Shown one piece after another: positions 20,121 through 31,490 of a DNA stretch of 64,000 nt. Below the pieces are notes generated by a model. The model saw nothing but the letters and a program-made list of their open reading frames with translations, did not search any database and was not told the DNA's origin. Position numbers and translations under genes: made by a program. This DNA comes from Corylus avellana (taxonomy: Eukaryota > Streptophyta > Magnoliopsida > Fagales > Betulaceae). Numbering within the stretch: the first letter of the stretch is position 1; each line of letters starts with the position of its first letter. The DNA is taken from assembly GCF_901000735.1 (NCBI RefSeq), contig NC_081551.1, positions 15,900,545-15,964,544 on the forward strand, read 5' to 3'.

Positions 20121-22676
20121 CTAATATTCCATTCTCACAAGTGCGTTTGAAGCTTCTGCAGACCCATACTGCATCCAATCCTTGGCACATATAAGGGCTT
20201 CCACCGTCTCTGGCCGTAGAGAACTCCGGTATTGGTCCATCTCCTTGCTTGTGGCATCAAATACAGAATCAGGAGCGGTAGTAGATACTGGAATAGACAC
20301 GATATCACGAGCCATCTTGGACAGAGTCGGGTACTTCATCTTGTTTAGCTTCCACCAGCCTAATACATCAAAGTCCTGCACACGAGGCAATAGAGACTCT
20401 TCCAAATACTGATCCAGCTCCGACTTCATCTGTTGACTAGCAGTCTCCATGATGTACACATCAAAATCTGTGAGTCCATTGTCAGACACAAGAGTTCCTC
20501 CCTGAGAGTCCTCTGTCTTCATGTTTCCACCATTTCCTTCATCCGCATAAGTTGGTGTTAGAGGCAAAGGAAGTGTCAAATATTCATGAAAGAGCTCGTG
20601 AATCCCATCATCAACAATCTTTATATATGTGGGAGCATCTTCACCATAGATTTTCGAGAAACTGAACTCAACAAGCTTCATCTTGAAACGGGGATCCATG
20701 ACTACGGCAATTGCCAAAACCAGGCTGCAATTCTTCCAGTACTTTTCAATTTTTTCTTGCATTGTTTTAGTAAGGTCACTGATAAAGGGATCCTCACTCG
20801 TAACTGCACGAGCCAGCTCTGTCTGAATCTTCCACGCTTCGTGAAAGAATGTAATTGCAGTTGGGTTAGTTGTAAAGGTAAGGATGTTCACTGCATCAAA
20901 GAGAAGTTTCAAGTATGTACAGAGAATCTCAACCTGCTTCCAGTCTTCCATGGATGGGGCTTCCTTGTAATCGGGATCAGAAGTATCCAAACAAGAAAAC
21001 ACTTCCTTTAGCTCAGAAGCAGCGACTAGCATTTCATATGTTGTGTTCCATTGAGTATGATCATCAAGAGATAGGCTCCTTTCACTGGGGACCTGAAGCT
21101 GCTGCTTGAGCTCAAGAAACTTTTCCTCATGGGCTTCTGATGTCTTCACATACTTTACACTATCCCGGATTTTCTTGATTATTTCTTGCCCTGCCCCTAG
21201 TACATCCTTTGCCATGCTGCTCAAGGTACGTGCAATGCATTTACCAACTAATAATTGACCATTCAGGATCAGTGGGTTCTTAATGGCGAGAAGAGGCCTA
21301 AGATTCTCAAGAGCAGCTTCACTCAGTGGCTGATTAAAAGTGAGAGAAAACAACTTGCTCTCCAAACTCCAATCAGAAAGGCAAGCAGCAACAGCATGAC
21401 TGAGGGCAGTGTCTGAATCAGGATATGGTTCCATTATAACATTGAGAATCCGCCTGTGCAACTTCCATTCACTATCAATGAAGTGTCCAGTTATAAACAC
21501 ATAACCTACTGTTTGGCTTGAAGTCCACGTATCCAGTGTAAGGCAAACACGTCCAGGTATGCCCTCAATAAACTTCGTAAGGTTTTGCTTTTCCATTAAG
21601 TAAGTTGCAACGCAATCTCCTTGGACGGTATTAAAACTCACCATGTTGAAACGGGGCTGAAGATGCTGGACAAAAGCTATAAACCCTGGATGTTCAACCA
21701 TGTGAAGTGGGTAGTCATGCATGATGATCATCCTAGCAATCTCATTGCGGCAACGATCCTGATCAAACGTAACGTAGGGTGTGCTAGGGCTTCTATAACG
21801 TCGTTTTGGTGGATCACTGGCAGTGCCAGTTCCCGCCATCCTTGACCGTGGGGTGTACGGGGTATTCTGCCCCTGGTTACGTAGAAGTGCTGGGCATGTC
21901 CCCTTGGCAATGTGTCGTTTCAAGTGGCTGGTACCAGCAACTTTAGAACCAGTACTATATGCAAAACTTTGCTTGCATTGCTTACAGCATGCCCGTCTAC
22001 ATCCAGCACTAACAGTTTCTATGGTGAAGTGCTCCCATACAATGGACTTCTTCTTCCTTCGCTTGTTAGGCTGTGTCTCTGAATTTGGCAGCTCATTGTT
22101 CACTTCTGGAGTTGTTGTTATCATCTTGTTTTCATCTGGGGTTGCAATTGTATGCTCATATGAGGTTGCCATCGGGTGCTCATTTGAGATTGCCATCGGG
22201 TGCTCATCTGGGATTGCCATTGTGTGGTCAATGGAGATTGCCATCGAGGGGTCATTTGCGATTGCCATCGTGTCGTCATTTGAGATTACCAATGCATGGT
22301 CATTTGCGATTTCCATTGTGTGCTCATTTTGGGGTACCATCATTTGCTCATCTTTGGGCGCCATCATTTGCTCATCTGGGGTTGCCTTTGTCTGCTCATC
22401 TTGGGTTGCCTTCATGTGCTCATCTGGGGTTGGCATCATTTGCTCATCTGGGGTTGGCATCGTGTGCTCATCCTGGGTTGGCATGATTTGGTCATCTGGG
22501 GTTGCCATGGTTTGGTCATCTGGGGCTGCCATGGTTTGGTCATCTGGGGCAGCCATGGTGTGGTCATTTGGGATTCCCTTCATGTGATCATCTGGGTTTC
22601 CCGTTGTGTGCTCATCCGCGGTTACCTTCTTGTGCTCATCTGATGAAACCATCTTCTCCTCATCAGCGGTTGCCAT
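20121..22676 (-). CDS. DAYSLEEPER: DAYSLEEPER-type domesticated hAT transposase (BED zinc finger, hAT dimerisation)
   Basis: One exon of 851 codons. The ATG at 22676 is chosen because there is no upstream in-frame ATG and a splice acceptor (AAAAGCAG) lies 15 bp before it. Order: residues 3-186 are 23 tandem octapeptides; a basic NKRRKKKS segment; a BED finger at about 211-261 with C231, C234, H251 and C261 (CKQC...HLKRHIAKGTC); an RNase H-like hAT core (LTLDTWTSSQTVGYVFITGH, SLDDHTQWNTTY, VMDPRFKMKLVEFSF); and the C-terminal hAT dimerisation region (SELDQYLEE, FDVLGWWKLNKMKYPTLSKMARD). The core matches Arabidopsis DAYSLEEPER almost block for block. That protein is an essential nuclear DNA-binding regulator without known transposition activity, so a host function is inferred. 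No terminal inverted repeats flank it. The N-terminal repeat makes it longer than the roughly 700-aa Arabidopsis protein. Confidence 0.92.
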   Translation of the reverse strand: MATADEEKMVSSDEHKKVTADEHTTGNPDDHMKGIPNDHTMAAPDDQTMAAPDDQTMATPDDQIMPTQDEHTMPTPDEQMMPTPDEHMKATQDEQTKATPDEQMMAPKDEQMMVPQNEHTMEIANDHALVISNDDTMAIANDPSMAISIDHTMAIPDEHPMAISNEHPMATSYEHTIATPDENKMITTTPEVNNELPNSETQPNKRRKKKSIVWEHFTIETVSAGCRRACCKQCKQSFAYSTGSKVAGTSHLKRHIAKGTCPALLRNQGQNTPYTPRSRMAGTGTASDPPKRRYRSPSTPYVTFDQDRCRNEIARMIIMHDYPLHMVEHPGFIAFVQHLQPRFNMVSFNTVQGDCVATYLMEKQNLTKFIEGIPGRVCLTLDTWTSSQTVGYVFITGHFIDSEWKLHRRILNVIMEPYPDSDTALSHAVAACLSDWSLESKLFSLTFNQPLSEAALENLRPLLAIKNPLILNGQLLVGKCIARTLSSMAKDVLGAGQEIIKKIRDSVKYVKTSEAHEEKFLELKQQLQVPSERSLSLDDHTQWNTTYEMLVAASELKEVFSCLDTSDPDYKEAPSMEDWKQVEILCTYLKLLFDAVNILTFTTNPTAITFFHEAWKIQTELARAVTSEDPFISDLTKTMQEKIEKYWKNCSLVLAIAVVMDPRFKMKLVEFSFSKIYGEDAPTYIKIVDDGIHELFHEYLTLPLPLTPTYADEGNGGNMKTEDSQGGTLVSDNGLTDFDVYIMETASQQMKSELDQYLEESLLPRVQDFDVLGWWKLNKMKYPTLSKMARDIVSIPVSTTAPDSVFDATSKEMDQYRSSLRPETVEALICAKDWMQYGSAEASNALVRMEY
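22119..22670 (-). repeat. coding minisatellite: 23 octapeptide repeats
   Basis: A 24-bp period repeats 23 times without a frame break, giving units such as TPDEHTMA, APDDQTMA and ISNEHPMA. Position 3-4 is usually D/N-E/D, position 5 H or Q, position 7 often M, position 8 A, P or V. Two adjacent units (APDDQTMA) are identical in protein. The segment is acidic and likely disordered. Confidence 0.95.
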
Positions 22677-22691
22677 GGCTAAATTGAATTC

Positions 22692-25600
22692 CTGCTTTTC
22701 ACAGCACAAAGAACAATTAAAAAAATGGTTGGTTACAACTAAGAAGAATTATTTTCGGGCATAAGGACAGTTTTAATGATGAAAAATACATTGCAACTAC
22801 AGAGGTTTGAAATTAAACAAGCTGGGTTTAAAGGTGTATATTTAAAGCACAAGAGCCAAAAAAATAAACAAATGGATGGATAAATAGATACAGATGATGC
22901 CAATATATTAAAGAAAACAAGGAACAAGCTGACATAGAACAGAAGCTCAAAAACATTTAGGAAACCATCATCATGAGTATGTTACCGTACCAAGCACAAT
23001 TTGCCTGTTCAATGCACCCCCATCTAAGAGAACAGAGAAAGGGGAACAGAATTCACCGTTGAAGATTACTCATTCAAGAGATATAAACTAAAGATATCAC
23101 ACTGCAGAACCAACTTGAGTAAGTTCAGTCTTAGTTATTAGAATGCCTAAATCCTCAATCGGGGACGATAGGTACTAACTATTGCAACCTTGTAATCTTT
23201 ACAAACACACGGGATTTGATTGCAGAGCGACACTTCTTATTACTTGAACCTCCCTAAGAGTTAAAGGTGTCATCCAGACTATCCAGTTACCTTCAACTTC
23301 AGATTAGACATACAAACAGTCACAAATGTTCTGTTCCTAAAATTAGCCAAAAGCTAGAATTACCAATCAATCAATGATAATGCAAAACAAAATTTAAGTA
23401 CAGATATCGTAAAATTTAGAAATCAAACATTTGTAGAAAACAAACAATTGTATAAAGAAACATAAAAAAATTAAATAAATAAATAATGAGATGACAGTGA
23501 GGCAATCGTATCATTTTACCAATCAGCACCAGGCTCATAGGAGCTAGAACTAACACAGTTGCCATCCTAATCGTGAAGTATCGCTCCATAAGTCATTTGC
23601 ACCATGCAGATAACAATTAAAGCTTCCGCATGCAGGAAACCCTCAACCCCAATATCAAAATAACAGTCTAGCTGCAAAGAGAGGTTTTAAAGGGCATTGT
23701 AGTCGCAAAATTTGGAATGCTCTACCCCTTTGTCTCATGTAGTGGGTGTGGGTGGGTAGCCCTACATTTGATCATGTTGAACTAATAAGCCAAAATAGCA
23801 TTATTTTTTGTTCTGAGATTGATATTTGCGTAGATGGCTGGGCAGATTCCAGTTTCATCCCTTCCTGCAATTTTTGTGCCCTTCAAATTTTGTAGCTTTT
23901 GAGGTGGTACTTTTGTCTGTTTCATTTTATTTTTATTTTTATAAGTAATGTTGTATATATCAAAAGCACGGAGGGGCGCAACCCTAATACAGACGGAGTA
24001 TACAATAGAACTAATAGTAAGAAAGAGAAAAGATAACAAAGAAATCCGATACACTAATAATTAAAGGCGCTAAATAAGCAGCTGTCTAAGTAAAGAGGGA
24101 AAAAAGGAAAAAGGACTTGAGCTCCTCTAAGGTCGTTTGAATTGTACTCGAATTGTACCCACTTTTTTTGTGTACATGAATTGATATATAACGTATTATC
24201 CATTGAAAACAAAACAAAAACACGTGAATGTTTATGAAGCTAATAATAACCCAAGGAACAACATAAATAAACCGGTCCATTCAGTTATTTTCTTCTTTCA
24301 GCTTCCAAATGAAAATTTCACTGGTGGCACCAAAGCAATTTTATACACAATTAGTTTCTTTAACATTTCCTAAATTTCTTTAATTGTTAAAAGCCAAGTA
24401 ATGAAGCCAGTGCTTTCTTTACCATTTTGGCTTCTTTTGAAATTCCTGAACAACTAATAGAAACAAACTTTGTCTCAGTGTATCCTTTTCGGAGTTGCTA
24501 TAGTAAGCCACTTGTACTTTATGTTGAAAAATGTAGCTGTATGTTTTGTTTTCTAAAATAATCAAAATATCATTATTAAGAGCACAAAACGCGATGTATA
24601 TACAGGAAGCATACAACAAGTAGCTGTATGTTTCCAGCACCTGAGTTTTTAACTCATGCACAAACACCCACACACACATATACACAGAGAAAAGAGGCTA
24701 CATATGCTCTCCCCCTTCCAGATTCTTTTGGAGACTTCAAAATTTAACTAAGAATTTTAATTTAAGTCCAATATCAGTTGACAGAAGACAAAACTGGCAA
24801 TCAGATAACCAACCAACAAGTAATAAAAGGGAGCATATTACCTTCAATGTACATCTTACAAAAAAAAAAAAAACAAAAGAAGTTACTTCACTTGCTTAAA
24901 AGTACACAGATATAGACTGTCCACCATGTGGGCTTATGTGGATCACTATGCATGCATGGATGGCACACACATCATAACTGCCCACTATCCTACATAATAT
25001 TATACTTCACCGTCCATAATAAATCATTTTCACATACCATATAGGCTTGCTAAAGGCGGTGGCAAACCAAACTCGTGCCACAAAAACTAGTGCTCTTTCA
25101 GTTTAACTAACTACACGAACGCTCTCACACTGCATCAAAGGCGTACTCAACAATGGGCCGGGCTTTGGGCCACCAGGGTCCACTCAAAATCATGGACGAG
25201 TCAACCCCACCAGCTTGACTCCCACCACTCCTTACTGTCCACTCGATCATGTCCATCCTAGATCCCCTCCTAAGAGATGGAGCCCACGTGGATCAGGGTT
25301 AAATCGGGTAATAAATATCTTACCCTCCAATGGGCTAAAACCAGTACCAATAAAAACCAGATCTAGGGTTTGACCATCTCTTGGGCTTCACAAAATTTCA
25401 AATTCCAGCCCGGATCAACGAAAACCGTTAATCACAACCGGTAACCCGATCATCCTCAGCATGAAATGAACTCGTAACATTAACACCAGCTAAAACGCTA
25501 TAATCGCTACGAAATTCGCAAAAACCATAACTCAGAAAAAAATAAAAAAAATAAAAAAAAAAAAAGGAAAAGAAAAAACAAACAAACAAACAAACACGGA

Positions 25601-25706
25601 GAGTGGATCAAAAACACCGAAAGCAGAACAAGAACAGAGAAAGCTGAAGAAACCACAAAACAGAAACAGAGAGAGAAATCGGGTCAGGGCCAAGGCTTTT
25701 TTTTAC
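22692..25706 (-). other. 5' UTR intron of the DAYSLEEPER-type gene
   Basis: A donor (CTGCTAAG|GTAAAAA at 25707/25706) and an acceptor (GAAAAGCAG|G at 22692/22691) delimit a predicted 3.0-kb leader intron on the minus strand. It contains no gene. A LINE-type tail remnant lies at about 23925-24060 and a (CAAA)n run at 25574-25595. Long leader introns are typical of plant regulatory genes; transcription evidence would be needed for the exact ends. Confidence 0.6.
23925..24060 (-). mobile_element. LINE 3'-end remnant in the leader intron
   Basis: ATTTTTATAAGTAATGTTGT, CAAAAGCACGGAGGGGCGCA and ACCCTAATACAGACGGAGTA form a block I recognise as a common plant LINE-type tail; the boundaries are approximate. 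Confidence 0.4.
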
Positions 25707-25860
25707 CTTAGCAGAGCAGAAGAAAGCAAGATCCGAGGCGCGCGAACGGGGGGAGGCTCGGGGCCCGAGCTTCGGGTCTCAGCGAGCGCGAGCGATCTAG
25801 GGTTTTTTTTGCACAGAGAGGGGGTGTGGAGGGGGGAGAGAGAGATTGGGCTTAGGAACG
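25707..25860 (-). promoter_or_regulatory. predicted leader exon and core promoter, DAYSLEEPER-type gene
   Basis: A GC-rich, CT-rich stretch (AACCCTAGATCGCTCGCGCT on the minus strand) ends at a good donor at 25707. The local GC content is far above the surrounding AT-rich DNA. CCCTAGA is a telo-box-like word common in plant leaders. The start site is not determined. Confidence 0.5.
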
Positions 25861-26035
25861 AACCAACCCAGAGAAGCTAATTGGACCGAGCGGTGAGGGA
25901 AAGTGGTTGTTGTTGTTGGGACTGGTTTAGGCGATAAGATATCGGGGGTAGGAGATTAAAAATTTTAGGGCAAAGTGTTTGGGCATTGGACTTTTTGAAG
26001 GTCCAGTATTATTGTTTGGTGATATATATTATTTA

Positions 26036-26060
26036 TGTATCTATCTATCTATCTATCTAT
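26036..26060. repeat. (ATCT)n microsatellite
   Basis: Six consecutive ATCT units upstream of the DAYSLEEPER-type gene. Confidence 0.95.
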
Positions 26061-27027
26061 AAGCGGACCACAAGCCCACCCCTCCCTTCTTTATTAAGGT
26101 AAGGGAGGTTGTCGTACTTTTGTTTGTTTTAGTTTTACTTGGTCTTCTCTTCGGTCTGTACGTGTAGAGCGTGTAGCCCACCGGATATAGTGGACTCTCT
26201 TGCTAGCAATACTATTTATCAGGGCAGGGGCCCACATCGACGAGTTGTTGCTTTTTTTTTTTTTTTCTCTTTTTTTTTTTTTTGCTTTTAGTTTTAGCCC
26301 AATGCCCTCGTCACCCAAATCAATTCCCTTTCTTTCGATGCTCCTTGTGAGGTACAGATTCATTCTTATCCAACAGACGCGATCCAACGGACGCGAGCTC
26401 GGATGCCCTTCCTTTTGACTTTTGACCCATGTGCCATTTGTGGTAATTTCGTCTTTTGCCAGACTTCTAAGATCTAATGGACTTTATTTATTCAAATTTT
26501 CAAATTTTCAAATTTCAAATATTTTTGTTTTTGTTTTTTCAATACCACTATAAGCTTTCCTCTTAAACTCATGTTTCTTATTAAAATAGAAAGAAAAAAA
26601 AAAGTATACAAGATTGGTAAAAAGAAAAAATAAAAGAAAAAAAGGGAATCAGATGTTGTTTTTAGGAACATAGTGACAACTTAAATTGAGAGGTTATTTT
26701 TCACATTGAGACAGATTCATAGGGAGGAGTTTGGAAAAATTAAAAATGTTAAAATAATATAACTAACAAAATAGATAATCAATTTTTCATAGCTGCAATT
26801 ATATTATTTAATTTTCCAAGCAGGACAAACTTGAATGTTATTTAATCAAGAGTAACACCATTTGGGAGTGTTTAGGTGACTGGTTAAAAACTGTTCCATA
26901 TTTGTTATCCACCTATTCATATGATTAACATGCGGATTTTAAAACCCTAATTCAAGATAGGTAGATATCATATTCGATTCAGAATATATGCAGGCGAATA
27001 ACAGAATATGGATAGGCGGAGGCAGAC

Positions 27028-27081
<54 letters not shown>

Positions 27082-27717
27082 GTTTTATTAAGCTAAAACA
27101 ACGTGGTTTTAGGGAAATGAGTAGATCAAATCGGTGGGTTTTTATTAATAAATTGAAACGCATGTGTAAAACGTAAAGGCTTATAGGTGTTTTACTTCTT
27201 CTTTTTTTTTTTTTTTTTTTAATTTGCGTGTATTGCCCAAAGTTTATAAATAGATACATTTTTTCATATTAGAATTCAATTTTATAAAATATTTATATTG
27301 CTCAATATTCACAATTCAATTTGTAGTTTCATATTATTATTTACAAGTGTATTTAGTTCAAAAATTAGATTAAAAGCCCATCTAAAAAAGCTCATAAAAA
27401 GTTTTTTTTTTTTAATTTTATTTTTAAAAAGTCATAAAAGTTAATTTCATAGTTTTTTTTTTTTTTTTTAAAAGAGCCAATGTATATTAGAAAGAGTCCA
27501 CCAAAGACCAAAATACTAATGAATTATCACTGAAGTAGATATTATTTGTGACCCACATTCACTCTAAAAGTGTGGATCTAAATTAAAACAAGAATGCATC
27601 AGATCAAAAAGATTCCATCCACTATATATTATATATAGATTCCAGCTAAAAGCCATTATTAATTCAATGGTATTTAACAAAAGTTTGCCCTTGAATACAA
27701 CTTAGTGTTTTTTTTTA

Positions 27718-27766
<49 letters not shown>

Positions 27767-27789
27767 AGAAGAAGAAGAAGAAACTTCGT
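26061..27789. other. intergenic, AT-rich, microsatellites
   Basis: No gene is seen. It holds an (AT)n run at 27030-27076 and adjoining (TA)n(GA)n(AGA)n runs at 27718-27781. Confidence 0.5.
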
Positions 27790-28170
27790 TCAACCCCTTT
27801 GAACTTCCATTAGTTTTGCAATTATCTCATAAAGTTCAAAAAATCTCAATTTAGTGTATCAAACTTTAAAAAGTTTGTAATGTAACATTTTTATTAGGAT
27901 TTTCTTTTAAATCCTAAGGGGGGCCTTGGAAATTTCCAAAATACCATTTTTTTTTATATATAAAAATTTATTTAATTAAGATAAATTGATAATTTTATAA
28001 ATTTTGTAGGGTTATAAAGCTCATTTTACCTATTTGTCATATGATTTAACTATAAATCCTAATGGGAGATGTGACATTGAATTTATTTTTTAAATTTTGA
28101 TATACTAAACTAAGAGTTTTTGAACTTTGGGAGAGGAGATTGCAAATCATGAAAGTCAAGGAGATTAAGT
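27790..28170. mobile_element. long-TIR MITE, copy B
   Basis: The left end (GCAATTATCTCATAAAGTTC, CTCAATTTAGTGTATCAAAC) is the reverse complement of the right end (TTTGATATACTAAACTAAGAG, GAACTTTGGGAGAGGAGATTG). It belongs to the same family as 13600 and 56785. The internal part is AT-rich and noncoding. Confidence 0.65.
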
Positions 28171-29124
28171 TGTTCCCCCAAAACATTTTACAAGCCATGG
28201 CCCAATTAATAATTTTTGTTATCACATCATTCAATTATATATCAGCTATACAAAAGTCTACTAAATAGCATCACTGTTAAATCAATAAGGCAAACTATAA
28301 AATACATGATTATTTTAGTGAAAGGTGTCAATTTAGTTTAATTGCAAAGTCAAGCCACCAAATTTCTAAGAGTGACATAAGATTAGACAAAATCAAATTC
28401 AAACCGCGGAAAAAAACTACTCTCATCAGCATTTGCCACCGCGGTATTAAGTCTTTTAATTAGAGATTCTCAACAATGTCTCATTGTCAAATCGATTTAT
28501 GACTGGAATGACAATGAAATACACTCAAATGAAGTGTTGCATGCAAATTGGAGTTCACTTCTTCATGTGAATATTAGAGTATTGTTTAGGCCAAATTTTG
28601 TTGCCCAATGGATGCCTCACGAGGCCATTTCGATCAAGAGGTCAAGGTCTTTAATCTTGTCGGTAGCATGAGGGGTAAGGTGAGAGACAGGGGCAGCATC
28701 GCATGAGCTAAAGTTTAAAGAAGGAGACAAGACTTTAAGCTTGAGCTTCCAATCAGTTTTGTTCTTAATATTAATTAATCATGATCATGGCTTTATTAGG
28801 GCATTCTTAATGCTTTTCGACATTGACATATATTAATTACTATTTAAACAATGACAACATAAATAACTACCCCATATTAGCTCCAATAATGCATTTATGC
28901 ACACAAAGTGCAAAGCTCATGAGCTTGTTAAATAACAAATCATGACACACCATGAAGAATGGTATTGTTGTTATAGATAAGGATAAATTATAACTTGGCC
29001 ATTAAACCACCACTTCATTCTCAATATTTATACTAATATTCAAAACACGAAAAATAAACCTCAATTTAAAGTTTTAGTTGCAAAAATTGAAATTCAGAAT
29101 CTAATAATCGGTGTTAGCCTATTA
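28171..29124. other. intergenic, no gene seen
   Basis: I see no open frame, RNA gene or bounded element in this stretch. Its right part may be the internal region of the LTR element ending at 29369. Confidence 0.4.
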
Positions 29125-29369
29125 GCTCTGATATCATGCTAAGATTTCATAATGCGGAAATATAAAGCGGAATAATAAATAAAGAGACACAAGATTAATG
29201 TAGTTTGACATATAGCCTACATCCACACACTAAATCCCTATAGGCTACATCTTGCTTTTTATTGAGTAATTTGATAGTACATAAGAGGCCTCAATATATA
29301 GAAGCCAAAGAGAGAGAGAGAGACTCTCACACATAAGCAATATGAGACAAGCCTACATATTCTCTAACA
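29125..29369 (-). mobile_element. LTR (233 bp) plus primer-binding site of a small retroelement
   Basis: On the minus strand an LTR runs from TGTTAGAGAATATG (29369) to ATCTTAGCA (29137), with a TATA-like CTATATATTGAGG and an AATAAA in CAATAAAAAGC. It is followed at once by TGATATCAGAGC (29136-29125), one base off the initiator-Met primer site. The partner LTR was not found, so the element is truncated. It abuts the LINE at 29375. Confidence 0.62.
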
Positions 29370-29552
29370 GTAAGCACTACGCACAAATAATTCATTCGAA
29401 GAGGTTCCTCTCCAAGTCCTCACATCCTTCTGCCAATATCTGCCTCATTCTCTTGGACAATCTCTTTTATCATAGGAATAGTCCACCATCTGGTATCTTG
29501 ATCTATAAGCTCCTCCACCTTTTCATCTTTAACTAACAACTTCCTTGGTATT

Positions 29553-30165
29553 TGATGCAAGTCAGTTTTATCCATTTTGGTCAAATTCGCACCTGACAAG
29601 TTTTATTAAAAATGTCATATCTCGAGTTTCGGATATCTAATTTAAGCAAGCTTGATGGATTTGGAAAGCTAATTCAAAGATCTACAAAGTCATATTGAGA
29701 TTTGACTAATTCTGATATTTACTAGGTCAAAACGGGCTGCAAAGGAAAGGACGGAAATCAAGGCAAGAATCTAAGAAGGAAGACTTAATTGCTCTATTAG
29801 GGACTTTAATGAATATTTTATTCCAGCAAATCAAATAATCTAGCAATCAAATATATTTTATTTTATTATTTATGTTATTTAAATTATGATTTTATTTAAT
29901 TGTAATAATTAACTTTATTATTCTAGAAATGTTTATAATAGGCTTAGGTTTACTTTTACTCCAAGTTTGCTTATTGTTATAAATATAGCAGACATAATAT
30001 TTAAGAGACAGAGTTTATGTATTTTGATTAATCTATCAATATGAAACACTCAATGAATGATTTTCTATCCCTTTTGCCTTAATTTCATGATAGATTCTTG
30101 GTTTAAGAAGAATTGTGATTCTATTGTTGTTTTCTATTGCGAGCCCACTATGCCACCCTGCATCA
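29553..30165 (+). mobile_element. solo LTR with perfect target duplication
   Basis: The 613-bp segment begins TGATGCAAGTCAG and ends CCTGCATCA, so TGATGCA/TGCATCA termini are inverted. It is flanked by GTATT at 29548-29552 and 30166-30170. TATA-like TTATAAATATAGC lies near 29975, giving plus orientation. It interrupts the LINE reading frame and is therefore younger. Confidence 0.88.
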
Positions 30166-30441
30166 GTATTTGACCATAATAAGTAGTCGGAGTAGGCAAC
30201 CATCTATCACTCCATATTTTGATATCCCTACCATCTCCAATCCTCCATATAAGCCTATATTTAAGCGTATCACACACTGAAAAGATGTGTCGCCAAGCAA
30301 AGGAAGGTCTTTTACCCAATTTTTGCATACATGATAATTCCCTTTGGATATTATTTAGCCTTAACAATGCTTGCCGCTAAATTGTTTGAGCTTTGTAACA
30401 TTCTCTACCACTATTTTTACAAGCAAAGATTTGTCAAAACG

Positions 30442-30706
30442 CACTGGCTATGTTTGGCAAAGGAGTGGGCCGGACCGGACCCAAAAAACCAAAATATTCT
30501 TCTCAAAATCAACCACAATATTCTTAATTTTTATATCACATCAATAACTTTTTTATTACTATTCAAATAAAAAAATCACTAGAAAACAATTTTTTTTTTT
30601 CACTTTTTTATACAAAACATTATTACTTTTTTTTTCTCACATCAATCAAATATGCTACAGTTTCGGCCAATTTCCTTTTCAAGCCCTTTGCCAAGCACAC
30701 CCAGTG
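30442..30706. mobile_element. MITE with CACTGG termini inside the LINE
   Basis: The left end CACTGGCTATGTTTGGCAAA is mirrored by CTTTGCCAAGCACACCCAGTG ending at 30706. The interior is AT-rich and 265 bp in all. I cannot see a convincing target duplication, and LINE sequence is missing at the site, so the insertion was accompanied or followed by a deletion. Confidence 0.7.
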
Positions 30707-31490
30707 TCTTTGAACCCATTCCTACTTGTGTTTTAGGTAATGAATTTTGGCTTCAATAAAACTACCGCATCATTGAATTTATGTCTTTACATAATTATTT
30801 CGGTTAGAGAAAGATGCTTATACTAATTGTAGGAATTGCTTGAACCATAGCTTAGAGTAAGATCTCCTTCTCTACTTGTAAGAGGAACTTCCTTTTCCAG
30901 TTATGCAACCTTTTCCAAAATCAATCATTTATATTCCTGAAGGCTCGAGTTCTTGATTTGCCCACTAGCGTTGTGAGCCCCAAATACATTTCATATCTTT
31001 GTGTAGCCTAGATACCATATATATTAAGAATTTGATCTATGTCCTACATACTTATATTTCTGTTGAAGAATATTGACGTTTTATCCATATTCAACTTTTG
31101 TCATGAGGCCTTCTCATAAATTTTCAGTAACTTTTTTAACCTCCGCCATTCCCAAGAAGTATTGGCATTGCAAAAAAGTAAATTATCATCAACAAAAAAA
31201 AATATAGTATACATATAGACAATTTTTTTTTGGAGGTTCGAACATAGATTGTAGGATGGTTGCTTAATCAATCTCCTACATTATGGTTGCTAGCTTATGC
31301 AAGTAATTACCATTTCTTAAAGATAATCTTTTCTTCATTTACCCATAATAATAATAATATAAACCCATTTATCCATTTTTACCCATAATCTCTTTGAATC
31401 CAAATAAAGTAGAATTGATTTAAGCCTTTAGTATCCCTTTACCTTATAATAGGTGGTATTTTATTAAATGGCCACTACAAAAAAACTATC

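Larger units (their letters stand above)
29375..31195 (-). mobile_element. LINE (L1-type) 3' coding part, interrupted twice
   Basis: On the minus strand: DDNLLFCNANTS and KLLKIYEKAS (about 31190-31090), MYLGLTTLVGKSRTRAFRNI, WKRKFLLQVEKEILL and QAIPT (to about 30720), then, after a MITE, FDKSLLVK (30440), LGKRPSFAWRHIFSV, WRIGDGRDIKIWSDRWLPTP (30290-30180), and, beyond a solo LTR, VEELIDQDTRWWTIPMIKE (29530-29460). The order is that of the plant L1 reverse transcriptase end and zf-RVT region. Several stops and a missing stretch of about 50 codons at the MITE show it is dead. Confidence 0.8.

Noticed and set aside
21823..22587. Long plus-strand open frame of 254 codons opposite the DAYSLEEPER-type gene
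   Set aside because: It is the antisense reading of the 24-bp coding repeats; repetition keeps it open and it has no family motif.
22677..22709. Upstream extension of the DAYSLEEPER-type protein by 11 residues
   Set aside because: It would need a TTG start; a splice acceptor lies inside it and the normal ATG follows at 22676.
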